Below are positions 19,384 to 28,976 of a DNA stretch of 64,000 nt, piece by piece (the first letter of the stretch is position 1; each line of letters starts with the position of its first letter). Location of the stretch: NCBI RefSeq assembly GCF_030457605.1, contig NZ_JAKDUR010000002.1, positions 1-64,000 of the forward strand, given 5' to 3'. The notes under the pieces were generated by a model, which was not told where the DNA came from, made no database searches, and saw nothing but the letters and a program-made list of their open reading frames with translations. The DNA is from Halomonas sp. GTDB lineage: Bacteria > Pseudomonadota > Gammaproteobacteria > Pseudomonadales > Halomonadaceae. The translations under genes were made by a program, and so were the position numbers.

Positions 19384-20286
19384 TCATGACGACTGTACGC
19401 AGCGTAACGGCGTTGGATGACCCCCCTCGATAAAGCCGCCGGCAAGCCCGGCGGGCGCGTCAAACCAGGCAAGCGTTTGGTGTAACGCCACCACCTCGCC
19501 AATGATCAAAAGCGTTGGCGGCTTGATCCCGCCGTTGATAAACCCGGCCGGCAGCGCCTCAAGCCGGCCAGTGTGTACGGCCTGCTTCCGGGTGGTGCCC
19601 TGGGCAACCAGCGCCAGCGGCGTTTCCGGTGCCAGGCCGTGCTCGATCAGTGCGCTACAGATCAGTTCCAGGCTGCCAAGCCCCATGTAAAACACCAGCG
19701 TTTGCCCCGGGCGAGCGAGAGAGGCCCAGTCCAGCTCGCAGCGGCCACTTTTCAGGTGACCGGTCACCAGCCGCACCGACTGGGCGTAGTCGCGGTGGGT
19801 CAGCGGAATGCCGGCGTAGCTCGCGCACCCCGAGGCTGCCGTAATACCGGGAATCACCTCCACCGGAATCTGCTGTGCCACCAGCGTTTCCAGCTCTTCT
19901 CCGCCGCGTCCGAAAATAAACGGATCACCGCCTTTCAGGCGTACTACGGCGTGGCCGGCCAGCGCCCAGTCGGCCAGCGCCTGATTGATACCGTCCTGGG
20001 GAACGCTATGATTGGAACGCGCCTTGCCCACATATAGCCGGCGCGCGTCGGGGGGAATAATGTCCAGCACTTCCTGGCTCACCAGGCGATCGTACAGCAC
20101 GATATCGGCATGCAGCAGGCGCTTGTATGCCTTCAGCGTCAGCAGTTCAGGGTCGCCGGGGCCGGCGCCGACCAGACTGACGCTGCCCGGCGGTTGCAGG
20201 GAAATACGGTCTAACAAAGCCACGCGGCACCTCGGTAAAAATACAGCTAACGGATCAAGCACATCACAAGCGCTTTTGCGCAACAT
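19384..20286 (-). CDS. cobA: Uroporphyrinogen-III C-methyltransferase (SUMT)
   Basis: VSLVGAGPGDPELLTLKAYKRLLHADIVLYDRLVS, VVRLKGGDPFIFGRGGEE, VIPGITAASGCASYAGIPLTHRDYAQSVRLVTGH. Confidence 0.95.
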   Translation of the reverse strand: MLRKSACDVLDPLAVFLPRCRVALLDRISLQPPGSVSLVGAGPGDPELLTLKAYKRLLHADIVLYDRLVSQEVLDIIPPDARRLYVGKARSNHSVPQDGINQALADWALAGHAVVRLKGGDPFIFGRGGEELETLVAQQIPVEVIPGITAASGCASYAGIPLTHRDYAQSVRLVTGHLKSGRCELDWASLARPGQTLVFYMGLGSLELICSALIEHGLAPETPLALVAQGTTRKQAVHTGRLEALPAGFINGGIKPPTLLIIGEVVALHQTLAWFDAPAGLAGGFIEGGHPTPLRCVQSS

Positions 20287-20606
20287 AACGGACTTTTAAC
20301 AGCATAAAAAGTAATAAATAATAAGAATATAATTCCAAAAAAGAATATAAAAGCCAATTAGCTTCTTCTCGCCTACCACCGCCCGGCCTGCCGGCGGGGA
20401 GGCCCGGCGCCAAGATCACCACAAAAACCGCACAGGCCAGCCTGATAGAGGCAGTGGCAGATGTCGCCTTGCAATGGCATGATGAGGGGACACGAGGTTT
20501 GCGTTTTGGCGTAACCGGCAACGCACTGACGTTTCATCCACGAGCGTTTCGTCTACGCCAAAGCCACTTCATATCCATACCGCCAGACAACAAGGTAGCC
20601 TAATCA

Positions 20607-21809
20607 ATGTTCGAGCGTATTGAGCGAGTTCCCGGAGATGCCATTCTCGGGCTGATCGAAGCTTTCAAAAAGGACACCAACCCGCAAAAAGTCGACCTGG
20701 GTGTGGGTGTATACCGCGATGATAAAGGCAACACGCCGGTCATGCGGGCAGTAAAGGAAGCCGAAGCTCGCCTGCTCAAGAATGAAACCACCAAGACCTA
20801 CATCGGCTCTCACGGTGCGCCTTCCTACGGCGACGCCGTGCTGCCGCTGGTGTTGGGTGCCAACTCCCCGGTACTTGAAGCCGACCGCGCAAGCGCCACC
20901 CAATCGCCTGGCGGCACCGGCGCACTACGCCTGGCAGCGGACTTCATCGCCAAACAGCTGCCCGGCAAGGGTATCTGGGTAAGCGACCCGACCTGGCCCA
21001 ACCACCACGGTATCTTCACGGCGGCGGGCATCGAGCTGCACAAATATCCCTACGTTGACGCCGACAACCGGCTGGATTTTGATGGCATGCTGGCCGCCAT
21101 CAAGAAAATCCCCGACGGTGATGTCGTCGTACTGCACGCCTGCTGCCACAACCCCACCGGTTTTGACCTGTCGGCCGACCAGTGGCAAACCGTGCTTGAG
21201 GTGGTTCGCGAGCGCAACCTGCTGCCGCTGATCGACTTTGCCTATCAGGGTTTTGGCCAGGGCCTCAACGAAGACGCCTACGGCGTGCGCCTGTTTGCCG
21301 AACAGCTGGACGAAGTCATCATCACCAGCTCCTGCTCGAAAAACTTCGGCATCTACTGCGAACGTACCGGCTGTTTGATTGCGGTGGCCAGGGACGCCGA
21401 GCAAAAAGACAACATCCGCTCGCAGTTTGCCATCGTCGCCCGGGAAAACTATTCCAACCCGCCGGCTCACGGCAGCGCGATTGTCAGCGAGATTCTGCAC
21501 GACGCCGAGCTTTCCGCCATGTGGCGCGACGAGCTAACCGAAATGCGCGACCGCGTGAACACCCTGCGCCGCGAATTCGTCGAAGCGCTCAAGCCCTACG
21601 GCCTGGCAGACAAGTACGCCTGCGTCGGCGAGCAGCGCGGCATGTTCTCCTACACCGGCCTCACCCCGGATCAGGTTGACCGCCTGCGCGAAGAGTTCGG
21701 CATTTACATGGTGCGCTCCGGCCGCGCCAACGTCGCCGGGTTCTCCCAGCAGAACCTGCCCTACCTGGCGCGTGCCATCGCCGTGGTCAACGACGTCAAG
21801 GTTGATTGA
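20607..21809 (+). CDS. Aromatic/aspartate amino acid aminotransferase (class I)
   Basis: VDLGVGVYRDDKGNTPVMRAVKEAE, HACCHNPTGFDLS, SSCSKNFGIYCERTG (PLP Lys), MFSYTGLTPDQVDRLREEFGIYMVRSGRANVAG. Confidence 0.95.
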   Translation: MFERIERVPGDAILGLIEAFKKDTNPQKVDLGVGVYRDDKGNTPVMRAVKEAEARLLKNETTKTYIGSHGAPSYGDAVLPLVLGANSPVLEADRASATQSPGGTGALRLAADFIAKQLPGKGIWVSDPTWPNHHGIFTAAGIELHKYPYVDADNRLDFDGMLAAIKKIPDGDVVVLHACCHNPTGFDLSADQWQTVLEVVRERNLLPLIDFAYQGFGQGLNEDAYGVRLFAEQLDEVIITSSCSKNFGIYCERTGCLIAVARDAEQKDNIRSQFAIVARENYSNPPAHGSAIVSEILHDAELSAMWRDELTEMRDRVNTLRREFVEALKPYGLADKYACVGEQRGMFSYTGLTPDQVDRLREEFGIYMVRSGRANVAGFSQQNLPYLARAIAVVNDVKVD

Positions 21810-21841
21810 TACCGCTTGCTGCGTCCTCGGGCGCCGCTGAG

Positions 21842-21876
21842 AACGCCCGGTCGTGCCCTGCACGGCCGGGCGTTTT
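21842..21876 (+). terminator. Rho-independent terminator after the aminotransferase gene
   Basis: AACGCCCGG-TCGTGCCCTGCACGG-CCGGGCGTTTT. Confidence 0.8.
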
Positions 21877-21920
21877 GCTGCGATGGTCAACATACTACAA
21901 CAACAGTAGGTGGATATAAC

Positions 21921-22046
21921 GGGGGGGGTTGTAGGAGGCCGGCTCTGCCGGGCGAAGCAGGCCAGGGGCCTGCCGAGGTTGGTAGGGATGCCATCGCCCG
22001 ATGCCGGCAGCAGGAAACCCAAGGCGCCTGACGGCGCCGTCGCGCA
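21921..22046. repeat. Cluster of short imperfect/perfect hairpins including a REP-like segment
   Basis: CCGGC-TCT-GCCGG (21939-21951), GCAGGCC-AGG-GGCCTGC (21957-21973), CATCGCCCGATG, GGCGCC-TGAC-GGCGCC (22023-22038); 'TTGTAGGAGGCCGGCTCTGCCGGGCGAAGCAGG' resembles REP-type palindromes. Confidence 0.5.
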
Positions 22047-22087
22047 CTGAAGTGCCCTCCTGCACGGCTCCTGCAGCGGCTTTAAGA

Positions 22088-23416
22088 CTATGCTCTCAGC
22101 ATACGCCCAAGCAGCCGCCATGCAGCCAGGCCGGCCAGCACGTTACCCACGGCCGCGCCCAGCGCCAGCCCCATCCAGCCGCCCAGCTGCATCCCTGCCC
22201 ACAGGCAGGGTAAATAGCAGACAAACAGCCGTACCCCGGACAGCACCATCGCCCACAGCGGAAAACCCAGCGCGTTGCCCGCTGATACCACCAACATGCA
22301 TACCCCCAGCGCGGCGTAGCTTGGCAGCAGAAAGCGGATCAGCAGCGCAAGTTCTTCCTGCACCGCCGGTTGGCCGGCCAGTGCCAGCGCTATCCAGTGG
22401 GCAGCCAACGCCATCACCAATCCCAGAGCCAGCTGCCACAGCAGCGCTACCTTGAGTGCCAGCCGCATCAGGCATTTGATTTGCGCCCAATCTCCCGCCC
22501 CATAACAACGCCCCAGCCACGGCGGCAGCGACATGGTCATCGCCAGAATAGCCATCAGTGACAGCGTTTCAAGCCGGCTGGCAAGCCCCCAGGCCGCCAC
22601 GTGCGTTTCACCAATGGCGGCCACCACCGCAATGGCCAACATCGCTGATAGCGGCGGCATCAGCTGGCTGACCATGGCTGGGCCGGCAATACCCATAAAC
22701 GGCCGCAGCGAACAGCGAGCTTCCTCACCCAGCCCACGGTGGGTCAGCCAGCGTTGGCGCCAAAGCCGGGCACCGGTCACCCACAGCCCCGTACCAAAGG
22801 CGATCACGCTGGCCCAGGCAGCGCCCGGTAGCCCCAACCCTTCCCAGGGGCCGAAACCGAAAATCAGCAGCGGGTCCAGTGCCAGGTTGATCAGACTCGT
22901 CAGCAGCATCATGTTGCCGGGCAGTTTCGTATTGCCGTGGGCACGGAAAACGCTGTAAGAAAAATACGCCAGCGCGCCAAACCAGCCTGCCAGCAGCTGC
23001 ACCGGCCAGTAGCCACGGATGTAGCCCAGTGCTGCCTCGTCAGCGCCCAGCGCGGTAAAAATCGGCCGCTGCCCCAGCCACAGCCCCACGGCCAGCACAC
23101 CAATCAACATGCTGCCGACCATCAGCACCAGCGCGCTTAAGCGCCGAGCGCGCTGGGACTCACCACCGCCCAGTGCCCGGGAGATCAGCGCGGCAATGGC
23201 AATACCGATGCCTACCTGAATCCCGATAATCAGAAACGACAGCGGGAAGGTAAACGCCTGTGCCGCCAGCGGTGCGGTACCCAGCCGGGCAATAAAGGCG
23301 CTGTCGACCAGCTGAAAGCCCAGCAGTGCAAACACACCGATGGCCATCGGCCAGGTTTGCTGCCATAGCTGCTTACCCAGAGGGCTCGCGGATGTTGCCT
23401 GCTGCGCGTGTGCCAC
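22088..23416 (-). CDS. MATE-family efflux transporter (DinF-like)
   Basis: 12-TM-like protein; 'QTWPMAIGVFALLGFQLVDSAFIARLGTAPLAAQAFTFPLSFLI', 'ALARNTKLPGN'-type MATE motif region (FRAHGNTKLPGNMMLLTSLINLALDPLLIFG). Confidence 0.92.
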   Translation of the reverse strand: MAHAQQATSASPLGKQLWQQTWPMAIGVFALLGFQLVDSAFIARLGTAPLAAQAFTFPLSFLIIGIQVGIGIAIAALISRALGGGESQRARRLSALVLMVGSMLIGVLAVGLWLGQRPIFTALGADEAALGYIRGYWPVQLLAGWFGALAYFSYSVFRAHGNTKLPGNMMLLTSLINLALDPLLIFGFGPWEGLGLPGAAWASVIAFGTGLWVTGARLWRQRWLTHRGLGEEARCSLRPFMGIAGPAMVSQLMPPLSAMLAIAVVAAIGETHVAAWGLASRLETLSLMAILAMTMSLPPWLGRCYGAGDWAQIKCLMRLALKVALLWQLALGLVMALAAHWIALALAGQPAVQEELALLIRFLLPSYAALGVCMLVVSAGNALGFPLWAMVLSGVRLFVCYLPCLWAGMQLGGWMGLALGAAVGNVLAGLAAWRLLGRMLRA

Positions 23417-23496
23417 GGATCAATCACTCCTCATGCTTACCAATATGTGGAGATAAAAAAGAAGGCCAGAATGCGAAAAAAAGCATTCCAAACGTA

Positions 23497-23532
23497 AAGC
23501 GCCACCGCCTCGGACAAGACGGTGGCGCTTTT
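23497..23532 (-). terminator. Terminator downstream of yceI-like gene (bidirectional stem)
   Basis: AAAGCGCCACCG ... CGGTGGCGCTTTT, 12-bp stem. Confidence 0.75.
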
Positions 23533-23547
23533 GCTGCCGGCTCGCTG

Positions 23548-24144
23548 TTACTGGCGAATGCCTTCCAGCGTCACGTAAAGCTCAAGCTCGCGCATGGACT
23601 CGGGGAATTTCTGCATGTCGATGCCAAACTCGGAGAGTACCAGCGTGGTGCTGCCTTCAAAGCCGGCGCGGTAGCCGCCCCAGGGGTCATCGCCCTCGCC
23701 CAGCAGCGTTACCGGCATTTCGATGGTCTGTGTTTCACCGTGCAGCGTCAGCTCGCCGGTCACGATACCTTCGTCGTCGCCGGTGGATTCAAAGCCGGTG
23801 GATTCAAAGGTTGCCGTGGGAAATTCATCGGCGTTCAGAAAATCGTCGCTGAGGATATGCCGGTCACGCTCGGCATGGTTGGAGTCAAGGCTCGCTACCT
23901 GGACGTCGAAGTCGACTGACGCCTCGTCGAGGTTGTCGGGATCGTAGGTAAACTCGCCGCTGAAATCATCGAAGCGGCCGAGAATATACGAAAAACCCAA
24001 GTGGCTGATCTTGAACTGCACAAACGCGTGCTGGCCCTCGGTATCCACCTTGTAGGTATCCGCCTGTGCCTGGCTGAACGGCAGCATTACTGCGGTGATG
24101 GCCGCTGCGGCGGCGGTCTTCTTGAGCGTATTTGCTGTCAACAT
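23548..24144 (-). CDS. YceI-family periplasmic lipid-binding-like protein
   Basis: Signal peptide; 'YKVDTEGQHAFVQFKISHLGFSYILGRFDDFSGEFTYDPDN', 'ASLDSNHAERDRHILSDDFLNADEFPTATFEST', 'GELTLHGETQTIEMPVTLLGEGDDPWGGYRAGFEG'. Confidence 0.95.
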   Translation of the reverse strand: MLTANTLKKTAAAAAITAVMLPFSQAQADTYKVDTEGQHAFVQFKISHLGFSYILGRFDDFSGEFTYDPDNLDEASVDFDVQVASLDSNHAERDRHILSDDFLNADEFPTATFESTGFESTGDDEGIVTGELTLHGETQTIEMPVTLLGEGDDPWGGYRAGFEGSTTLVLSEFGIDMQKFPESMRELELYVTLEGIRQ

Positions 24145-24172
24145 CCTGTTTCTCCTTGCAGGGGTTTCGCCG

Positions 24173-24730
24173 TCATGGATTACGCCGGGCGTACCGTGCG
24201 CTAAGCATGCGTAAAAGCGTCAGTCGCTTGTCAAACCAGTGGTGCTTGAACGACACCAGCGCATGCCCCGCCGCCAGCACCAGTAACGTAAGAGCGCTAT
24301 ACCAGTGAACAGTTCCCGCCATGTCGGCCTGATTGGCAAAGCCGTAGACGGTTGCCGGAAGCTCAAACCAGCCAAACACGCTGATATCGCCGCCTTTGGC
24401 CGTTGAGATAAGGTAGCCACTGACCAGCACCACCAGCAATAGCGCGTAAAGAGCCAGATGCCCCAGGTGCGCCGCTAAGGCTTCCAGCCGACTGCCCTCG
24501 GCGTGGGGCGTGGGCTGAAAAAGCCGCCAGACCAGCCGGCCGACGGTTGCCAACAGCAGCAGCACGCCTACCGAACGGTGAATCCACGGCCCCTGATTAT
24601 ACCAGCCGCTATAGTAGTCAAGCCCGGTCATCCACCAGCCCAGCGCAAACAGGCCGATGATGGCAAGCGCGCTTAGCCAGTGAAGCACGATGCTTATCCA
24701 CCCCCAGCCGCTATGCGTATTTCGCCACAT
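24173..24730 (-). CDS. Cytochrome b561-family protein
   Basis: 4-TM protein, 'WISIVLHWLSALAIIGLFALGWWM', 'WIHRSVGVLLLLATVGRLVWR', 'AGHALVSFKHHWFDKRLTLLRML'; adjacent to YceI. Confidence 0.92.
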   Translation of the reverse strand: MWRNTHSGWGWISIVLHWLSALAIIGLFALGWWMTGLDYYSGWYNQGPWIHRSVGVLLLLATVGRLVWRLFQPTPHAEGSRLEALAAHLGHLALYALLLVVLVSGYLISTAKGGDISVFGWFELPATVYGFANQADMAGTVHWYSALTLLVLAAGHALVSFKHHWFDKRLTLLRMLSARYARRNP

Positions 24731-24858
24731 GGTTCCCTTCCCTTTGTCGGCCTTTGCGATAATGACGCTATCATAGTGAAGACCGTGCGTCCCTTCTGTT
24801 GAAAAAAGCCCAACGCCACGTTGGAAAAAAACGTTTTGAACCGCTGTGACCGGCTGAT

Positions 24859-26052
24859 TCAGATCAGGGCATCAAGCCCCCGTGCCAGGTCGCGACGGAT
24901 ATCGTCAAGGCTTTCAAGGCCGACCGACACACGCAGCAGCCCCGGCGTAATGCCCGCTGCCTGCTTTTGCTCATCCGACAGCCGCCCGTGGGTGGTGCTC
25001 GATGGATGGGTAATGGTGGACTTCACATCGCCCAGATTGCCGGTAATCGAGATCAGCCGTGTGGCATCAATGACCTGCCACGCTCCGCTTTGGCCGCCTT
25101 TGATCTCAAAGCCCAGTACCGCACCGAACCCCGTCTGCTGACGCGATGCCAGCGCATGCTGCGGATGGCTTTCAAGACCGCTGTAATGCACCTGCTCTAC
25201 CGCCGGATGCTGTTCCAGCCACTGCGCCAGCTGCAGAGCATTCTCGCAGTGAGCGCGCATGCGCAAACCAAGAGTCTCAAGCCCCTTGGTGAAGATCCAG
25301 GCGTTGAACGGGCTCATGCAGGGGCCTGCCGTACGCACCGCACCAAACACGCCCTCAAGCAGGTCATGGCCACCGACGACCGCACCGCCAATTGCCCGCC
25401 CCTGGCCATCAAGATACTTGGTGGCCGAGTGGATAATCAGGTCAGCACCCAGCGCCAGCGGACGCTGCAATGCCGGCGTCAGAAAACAGTTGTCGATAGC
25501 CAGCAGCGCCTCATGGCGGTGGGCAATTTCGGCCAGAGCACTAATATCGCCCACTTCCGACAGCGGATTCGACGGCGTTTCGGCAAACAGAAGCTTTGTG
25601 GCCGGCGTTATCGCCGCTTCCCAGGCGTTCAGGTCGGAAAGCTCGACATAGCGGGTCACGATGCCAAATTTGCCCAGATATTTATCCAGCAGGCTGACCG
25701 TGGAGCCGAACAACGAACGCGAAGCGACAATTTCATCACCGGCGGACAACAGCGCAAGCGCCGTACACAGGATAGCCGACATGCCCGAACTGGTGGCAAC
25801 ACAGCGCTCGCCGCCTTCCATCGCCGCCAGGCGCTTTTCAAAGGTATGCACCGTGGGATTGGTAAAACGCGAATAGATATTGCCCGGCTCTTCGCCCTTG
25901 AACTTGCGTGCCGCCTCGGCCGCGCTTTCATAAACAAAGCTCGAGGTCGGAAAAATCGGCTCGGCGTGCTCCTGCTCGGCGGTGCGGTTGTGGCCGGCGC
26001 GAATGGCCAGCGTTTCCAGCGACCACGGTACGTCTTGCGAATCATCGTGCAT
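24859..26052 (-). CDS. metZ: O-succinylhomoserine sulfhydrylase
   Basis: Cys/Met PLP family: TLAIRAGHNRTAEQEHAEPIFPTSSFVY, SATKYLDGQGRAIGGAVVG, GDVKSTITHPSSTTHGRLSDEQKQAAGITPGLLRVSVGLE; downstream of purF as in pseudomonads. Confidence 0.93.
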   Translation of the reverse strand: MHDDSQDVPWSLETLAIRAGHNRTAEQEHAEPIFPTSSFVYESAAEAARKFKGEEPGNIYSRFTNPTVHTFEKRLAAMEGGERCVATSSGMSAILCTALALLSAGDEIVASRSLFGSTVSLLDKYLGKFGIVTRYVELSDLNAWEAAITPATKLLFAETPSNPLSEVGDISALAEIAHRHEALLAIDNCFLTPALQRPLALGADLIIHSATKYLDGQGRAIGGAVVGGHDLLEGVFGAVRTAGPCMSPFNAWIFTKGLETLGLRMRAHCENALQLAQWLEQHPAVEQVHYSGLESHPQHALASRQQTGFGAVLGFEIKGGQSGAWQVIDATRLISITGNLGDVKSTITHPSSTTHGRLSDEQKQAAGITPGLLRVSVGLESLDDIRRDLARGLDALI

Positions 26053-26075
26053 ATCGGGTTCCCGGTGGTGTTCGG

Positions 26076-27596
26076 TTAATCGTCCAGATCGTCATCGTGG
26101 TTATGCATGCCCACCAGCGCGTGATCGCCGGCGCTTTCGTCCCTGGCGGCGTCATTGCGGCTGGCTTCAAGCTCGGCCAGATACGCCGCGTCGATATCGC
26201 CGGTGACGTAGTTGCCGTCAAACACCGAGCAGTCGAAGCCCTCGAACGCAGGATTGACTTCGCAACAGGCGGCTTTCAGGTCGTCCAGATCCTGATAGAA
26301 GATCCGGTCAGCGCCGATCAGCTCGCCCACTTCGGCTTCGGTACGCCCGTGAGCAATAAGTTCGTCAGCGGCGGGCATGTCAATGCCATACACGTTGGGG
26401 TAGCGCACCGGCGGCGCGGCCGAGGCAAAATACACGTTACGCGCGCCGGCATCCCGGGCCATCTGGATGATCTGCTGGCAGGTGGTGCCGCGCACGATGG
26501 AGTCATCCACCAGCAGCACGTTTTTATCCTTGAACTCGATATCGATGGCGTTGAGCTTCTGGCGCACGGATTTCTTGCGCTGAGTCTGGCCCGGCATGAT
26601 GAAGGTGCGGCCGATATAGCGGTTTTTCATGAAGCCTTCGCGGTACGTCACGTTCAGGTGCTGGGCCATTTCCAGCGCTGACGTACGCGAGGTGTCGGGA
26701 ATCGGGATGACCACGTCGATGTCGTGATCGGGCCACTCATTGAGCACCCGGTCGCCGAGCTTGCGCCCCATGTGCATGCGCGTGCCGTAAACATAAGCGC
26801 CGTCCAGAATCGAATCCGGGCGTGCCAGGTACACATGCTCAAAAATGCACGAACGCAGCTGCGGGCGATCGGCGCATACCTGGGTATGCACGCGCCCCTG
26901 CATATCCACGAAAATTGCCTCGCCCGGCGACAGGTCGCGCTCCAGCTCGAAACCGCCGACGTCCAGCGCCACGGATTCCGAGGCCACCATGACTTCCTGC
27001 TGGCCGTCGACCGTGCGCGTACCGAAGACCACCGGACGAATGCCGTGGGGGTCACGAAACGCCACCATGCCCACGCCGTTGATCACCGACACCGCAGCGT
27101 AACCGCCCTTGCAGCGGCGATGCACGCGGCGCACGGCATCAAACACGTCTTCCGGCTCAAGGTGCAGCCCCTGCTTGCCCAGTTCATGGGCGAACACGTT
27201 GAGCAACACTTCCGAATCCGAGCTGGTGTTGATGTGACGCAGGTCGCTTGAGAACAGCTCCTGCTTGATCCGGTCCGAGTTGGTCAGGTTGCCGTTATGC
27301 GCCAGCGCAATGCCGTAGGGCGAGTTGACGTAGAACGGCTGGGATTCCGCCTCGCTTGACGACCCCGCCGTTGGATAACGCACGTGGCCGATGCCCAGAT
27401 TGCCCTTCAGTCGCGCCATATGGCGAGTGTGAAACACGTCGCGCACAAGGCCGTTGCTCTTGCGCAGAAAAAAGCGTCCTTCGCTCCAGGTCATCATCCC
27501 GGCCGCGTCCTGGCCCCGATGCTGAAGAACGGTCAAGGCGTCGTAAATGGCCTGATTAACCGCCTGCGTGGCCATAAGGCCGACGATACCGCACAT
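26076..27596 (-). CDS. purF: Amidophosphoribosyltransferase
   Basis: N-terminal nucleophile [38 protein letters not shown] motif [27 protein letters not shown]. Confidence 0.97.
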   Translation of the reverse strand: MCGIVGLMATQAVNQAIYDALTVLQHRGQDAAGMMTWSEGRFFLRKSNGLVRDVFHTRHMARLKGNLGIGHVRYPTAGSSSEAESQPFYVNSPYGIALAHNGNLTNSDRIKQELFSSDLRHINTSSDSEVLLNVFAHELGKQGLHLEPEDVFDAVRRVHRRCKGGYAAVSVINGVGMVAFRDPHGIRPVVFGTRTVDGQQEVMVASESVALDVGGFELERDLSPGEAIFVDMQGRVHTQVCADRPQLRSCIFEHVYLARPDSILDGAYVYGTRMHMGRKLGDRVLNEWPDHDIDVVIPIPDTSRTSALEMAQHLNVTYREGFMKNRYIGRTFIMPGQTQRKKSVRQKLNAIDIEFKDKNVLLVDDSIVRGTTCQQIIQMARDAGARNVYFASAAPPVRYPNVYGIDMPAADELIAHGRTEAEVGELIGADRIFYQDLDDLKAACCEVNPAFEGFDCSVFDGNYVTGDIDAAYLAELEASRNDAARDESAGDHALVGMHNHDDDLDD

Positions 27597-27711
27597 GCTG
27601 TTTACCTCGCTTTTTCGCGACTTACCGGGGCGTAAGCCAATAATTCATGAACGCACCCTGACACGCGCGCAACTGCCCGGGCATCAGTCCGGGGTCGCGC
27701 CGCCGTACGGT

Positions 27712-28260
27712 TCAGGACGCGTCACGCAGGTTAAAGTCCGGCAACCGGATTTCTTTCAGCGATTCCGGCGCCGTCGGGAAATCGTGTTCCCATTGATCAA
27801 GCCGGTTAAGCGCCCAGCCGCGCAGCTGTTCAAAGGTCGGCCGCAACGACGCCTGCTGCCAGGCCTGGAGCTCTTCCAGCGGCGTCAGCGTCAGCAGCAC
27901 CGTGGCCACCAGCAGAATGGCGGTGCCACGCGCCAGTCCGAAGGCGGCGCCGGCCAGGCGGTTCAAAAACCCCATACCGACCCACACAACGGCGGCGTGC
28001 ACCGCGCGGATGATGATGCCGCAGAGCAGAATCACGGCAAAGATTACCAGCACAAACGCCAATACCAGCCGCGCATCAAAGCTTGAAATCCAGTTTTCCA
28101 GCAGTTCGGCCACGGGCTCGGCCAGTACCCGCGCCACCATCAGCGCCACAATCCAGGCCGCGAGGCCCAGCGCTTCACGCACCAGCCCGCGCATAAAACC
28201 CGCCAGCATGGACAGCGCCAACACCGCCAGAAACAGCGTATCAATCCAGGTCAGTGCCAT
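27712..28260 (-). CDS. cvpA: CvpA-family membrane protein
   Basis: MALTWIDTLFLAVLALSMLAGFMRGLVREALGLAAWIVALMVARVLA; upstream of purF. Confidence 0.93.
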   Translation of the reverse strand: MALTWIDTLFLAVLALSMLAGFMRGLVREALGLAAWIVALMVARVLAEPVAELLENWISSFDARLVLAFVLVIFAVILLCGIIIRAVHAAVVWVGMGFLNRLAGAAFGLARGTAILLVATVLLTLTPLEELQAWQQASLRPTFEQLRGWALNRLDQWEHDFPTAPESLKEIRLPDFNLRDAS

Positions 28261-28287
28261 GATCTTGTCCTTGGCATGTCACACGCT

Positions 28288-28932
28288 TCAGTTCTTGACA
28301 CGAATCAGCAGCCCCTGCTGATTGGCACGCTCCTTGACCAGAGAACGCGCGCGCTCACCGTCTTCAGAGCTGGCGAAAGGCCCTACCAGCACGGTGGTCA
28401 GGTCATTATCCCGGGCGCGGGTATACACGCGAAAACCTTTGCTTTCGAGCTCTTTTTGCAGCCGTTTGGCGTTATCCGCCTGGCCGAAACTGCCGACCTG
28501 AACGGCCCACTCGCCATCGGGCGCTGCCTTGGGCGCACTGCCGCCCTGCTGCATCATCTCGGCAATCGGGTCACTTTTTTTCTCGGCCGCGTCGTCTTCT
28601 GACGGCTGGGCCGCTGATGATTCTGACGTTGATTCGGACGCCTGCATCTCGTCATCCGCCGCCTCCGGCGAATCCAGGGCTCTTTCCATAGGCGGCGTAT
28701 CAATCATGACCGCATCGTCATTATCCGGCGACGCACTCTGGCCGATCGTGTCCGGCTTTTCCGGTGCCGGCACCTCGTGACGCGGTACGTCAATGGGTTG
28801 CTCGATAGTAAACGAGGGCTGGGGCTCTTCTTCGCGCGGTGCCGGGTCGCTCATCAGCCACGGCACCAGAATGGCGGCCAGTGCCAGCAGAATGACAATG
28901 CCGCTGATGCGCTCTGTTTTGCCGTATTTCAT
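28288..28932 (-). CDS. SPOR-domain protein, DedD-like
   Basis: N-terminal TM and C-terminal SPOR repeat 'EWAVQVGSFGQADNAKRLQKELESKGFRVYTRARDNDLTTVLVGPFASSEDGERARSLVKE'. Confidence 0.9.
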   Translation of the reverse strand: MKYGKTERISGIVILLALAAILVPWLMSDPAPREEEPQPSFTIEQPIDVPRHEVPAPEKPDTIGQSASPDNDDAVMIDTPPMERALDSPEAADDEMQASESTSESSAAQPSEDDAAEKKSDPIAEMMQQGGSAPKAAPDGEWAVQVGSFGQADNAKRLQKELESKGFRVYTRARDNDLTTVLVGPFASSEDGERARSLVKERANQQGLLIRVKN

Positions 28933-28976
28933 ATGTCTGTCCTCTACCCGGTCAGCCTCTTACCGGAGTCCGGTAT

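Noticed and set aside
20264-20521. 85-aa minus-strand ORF with a hydrophobic Tyr/Leu-rich C-terminus overlapping the cobA start
   Set aside because: The hydrophobic stretch simply translates the AT-rich intergenic block; no RBS or homologous motif recognised, and it overlaps the cobA 5' end.
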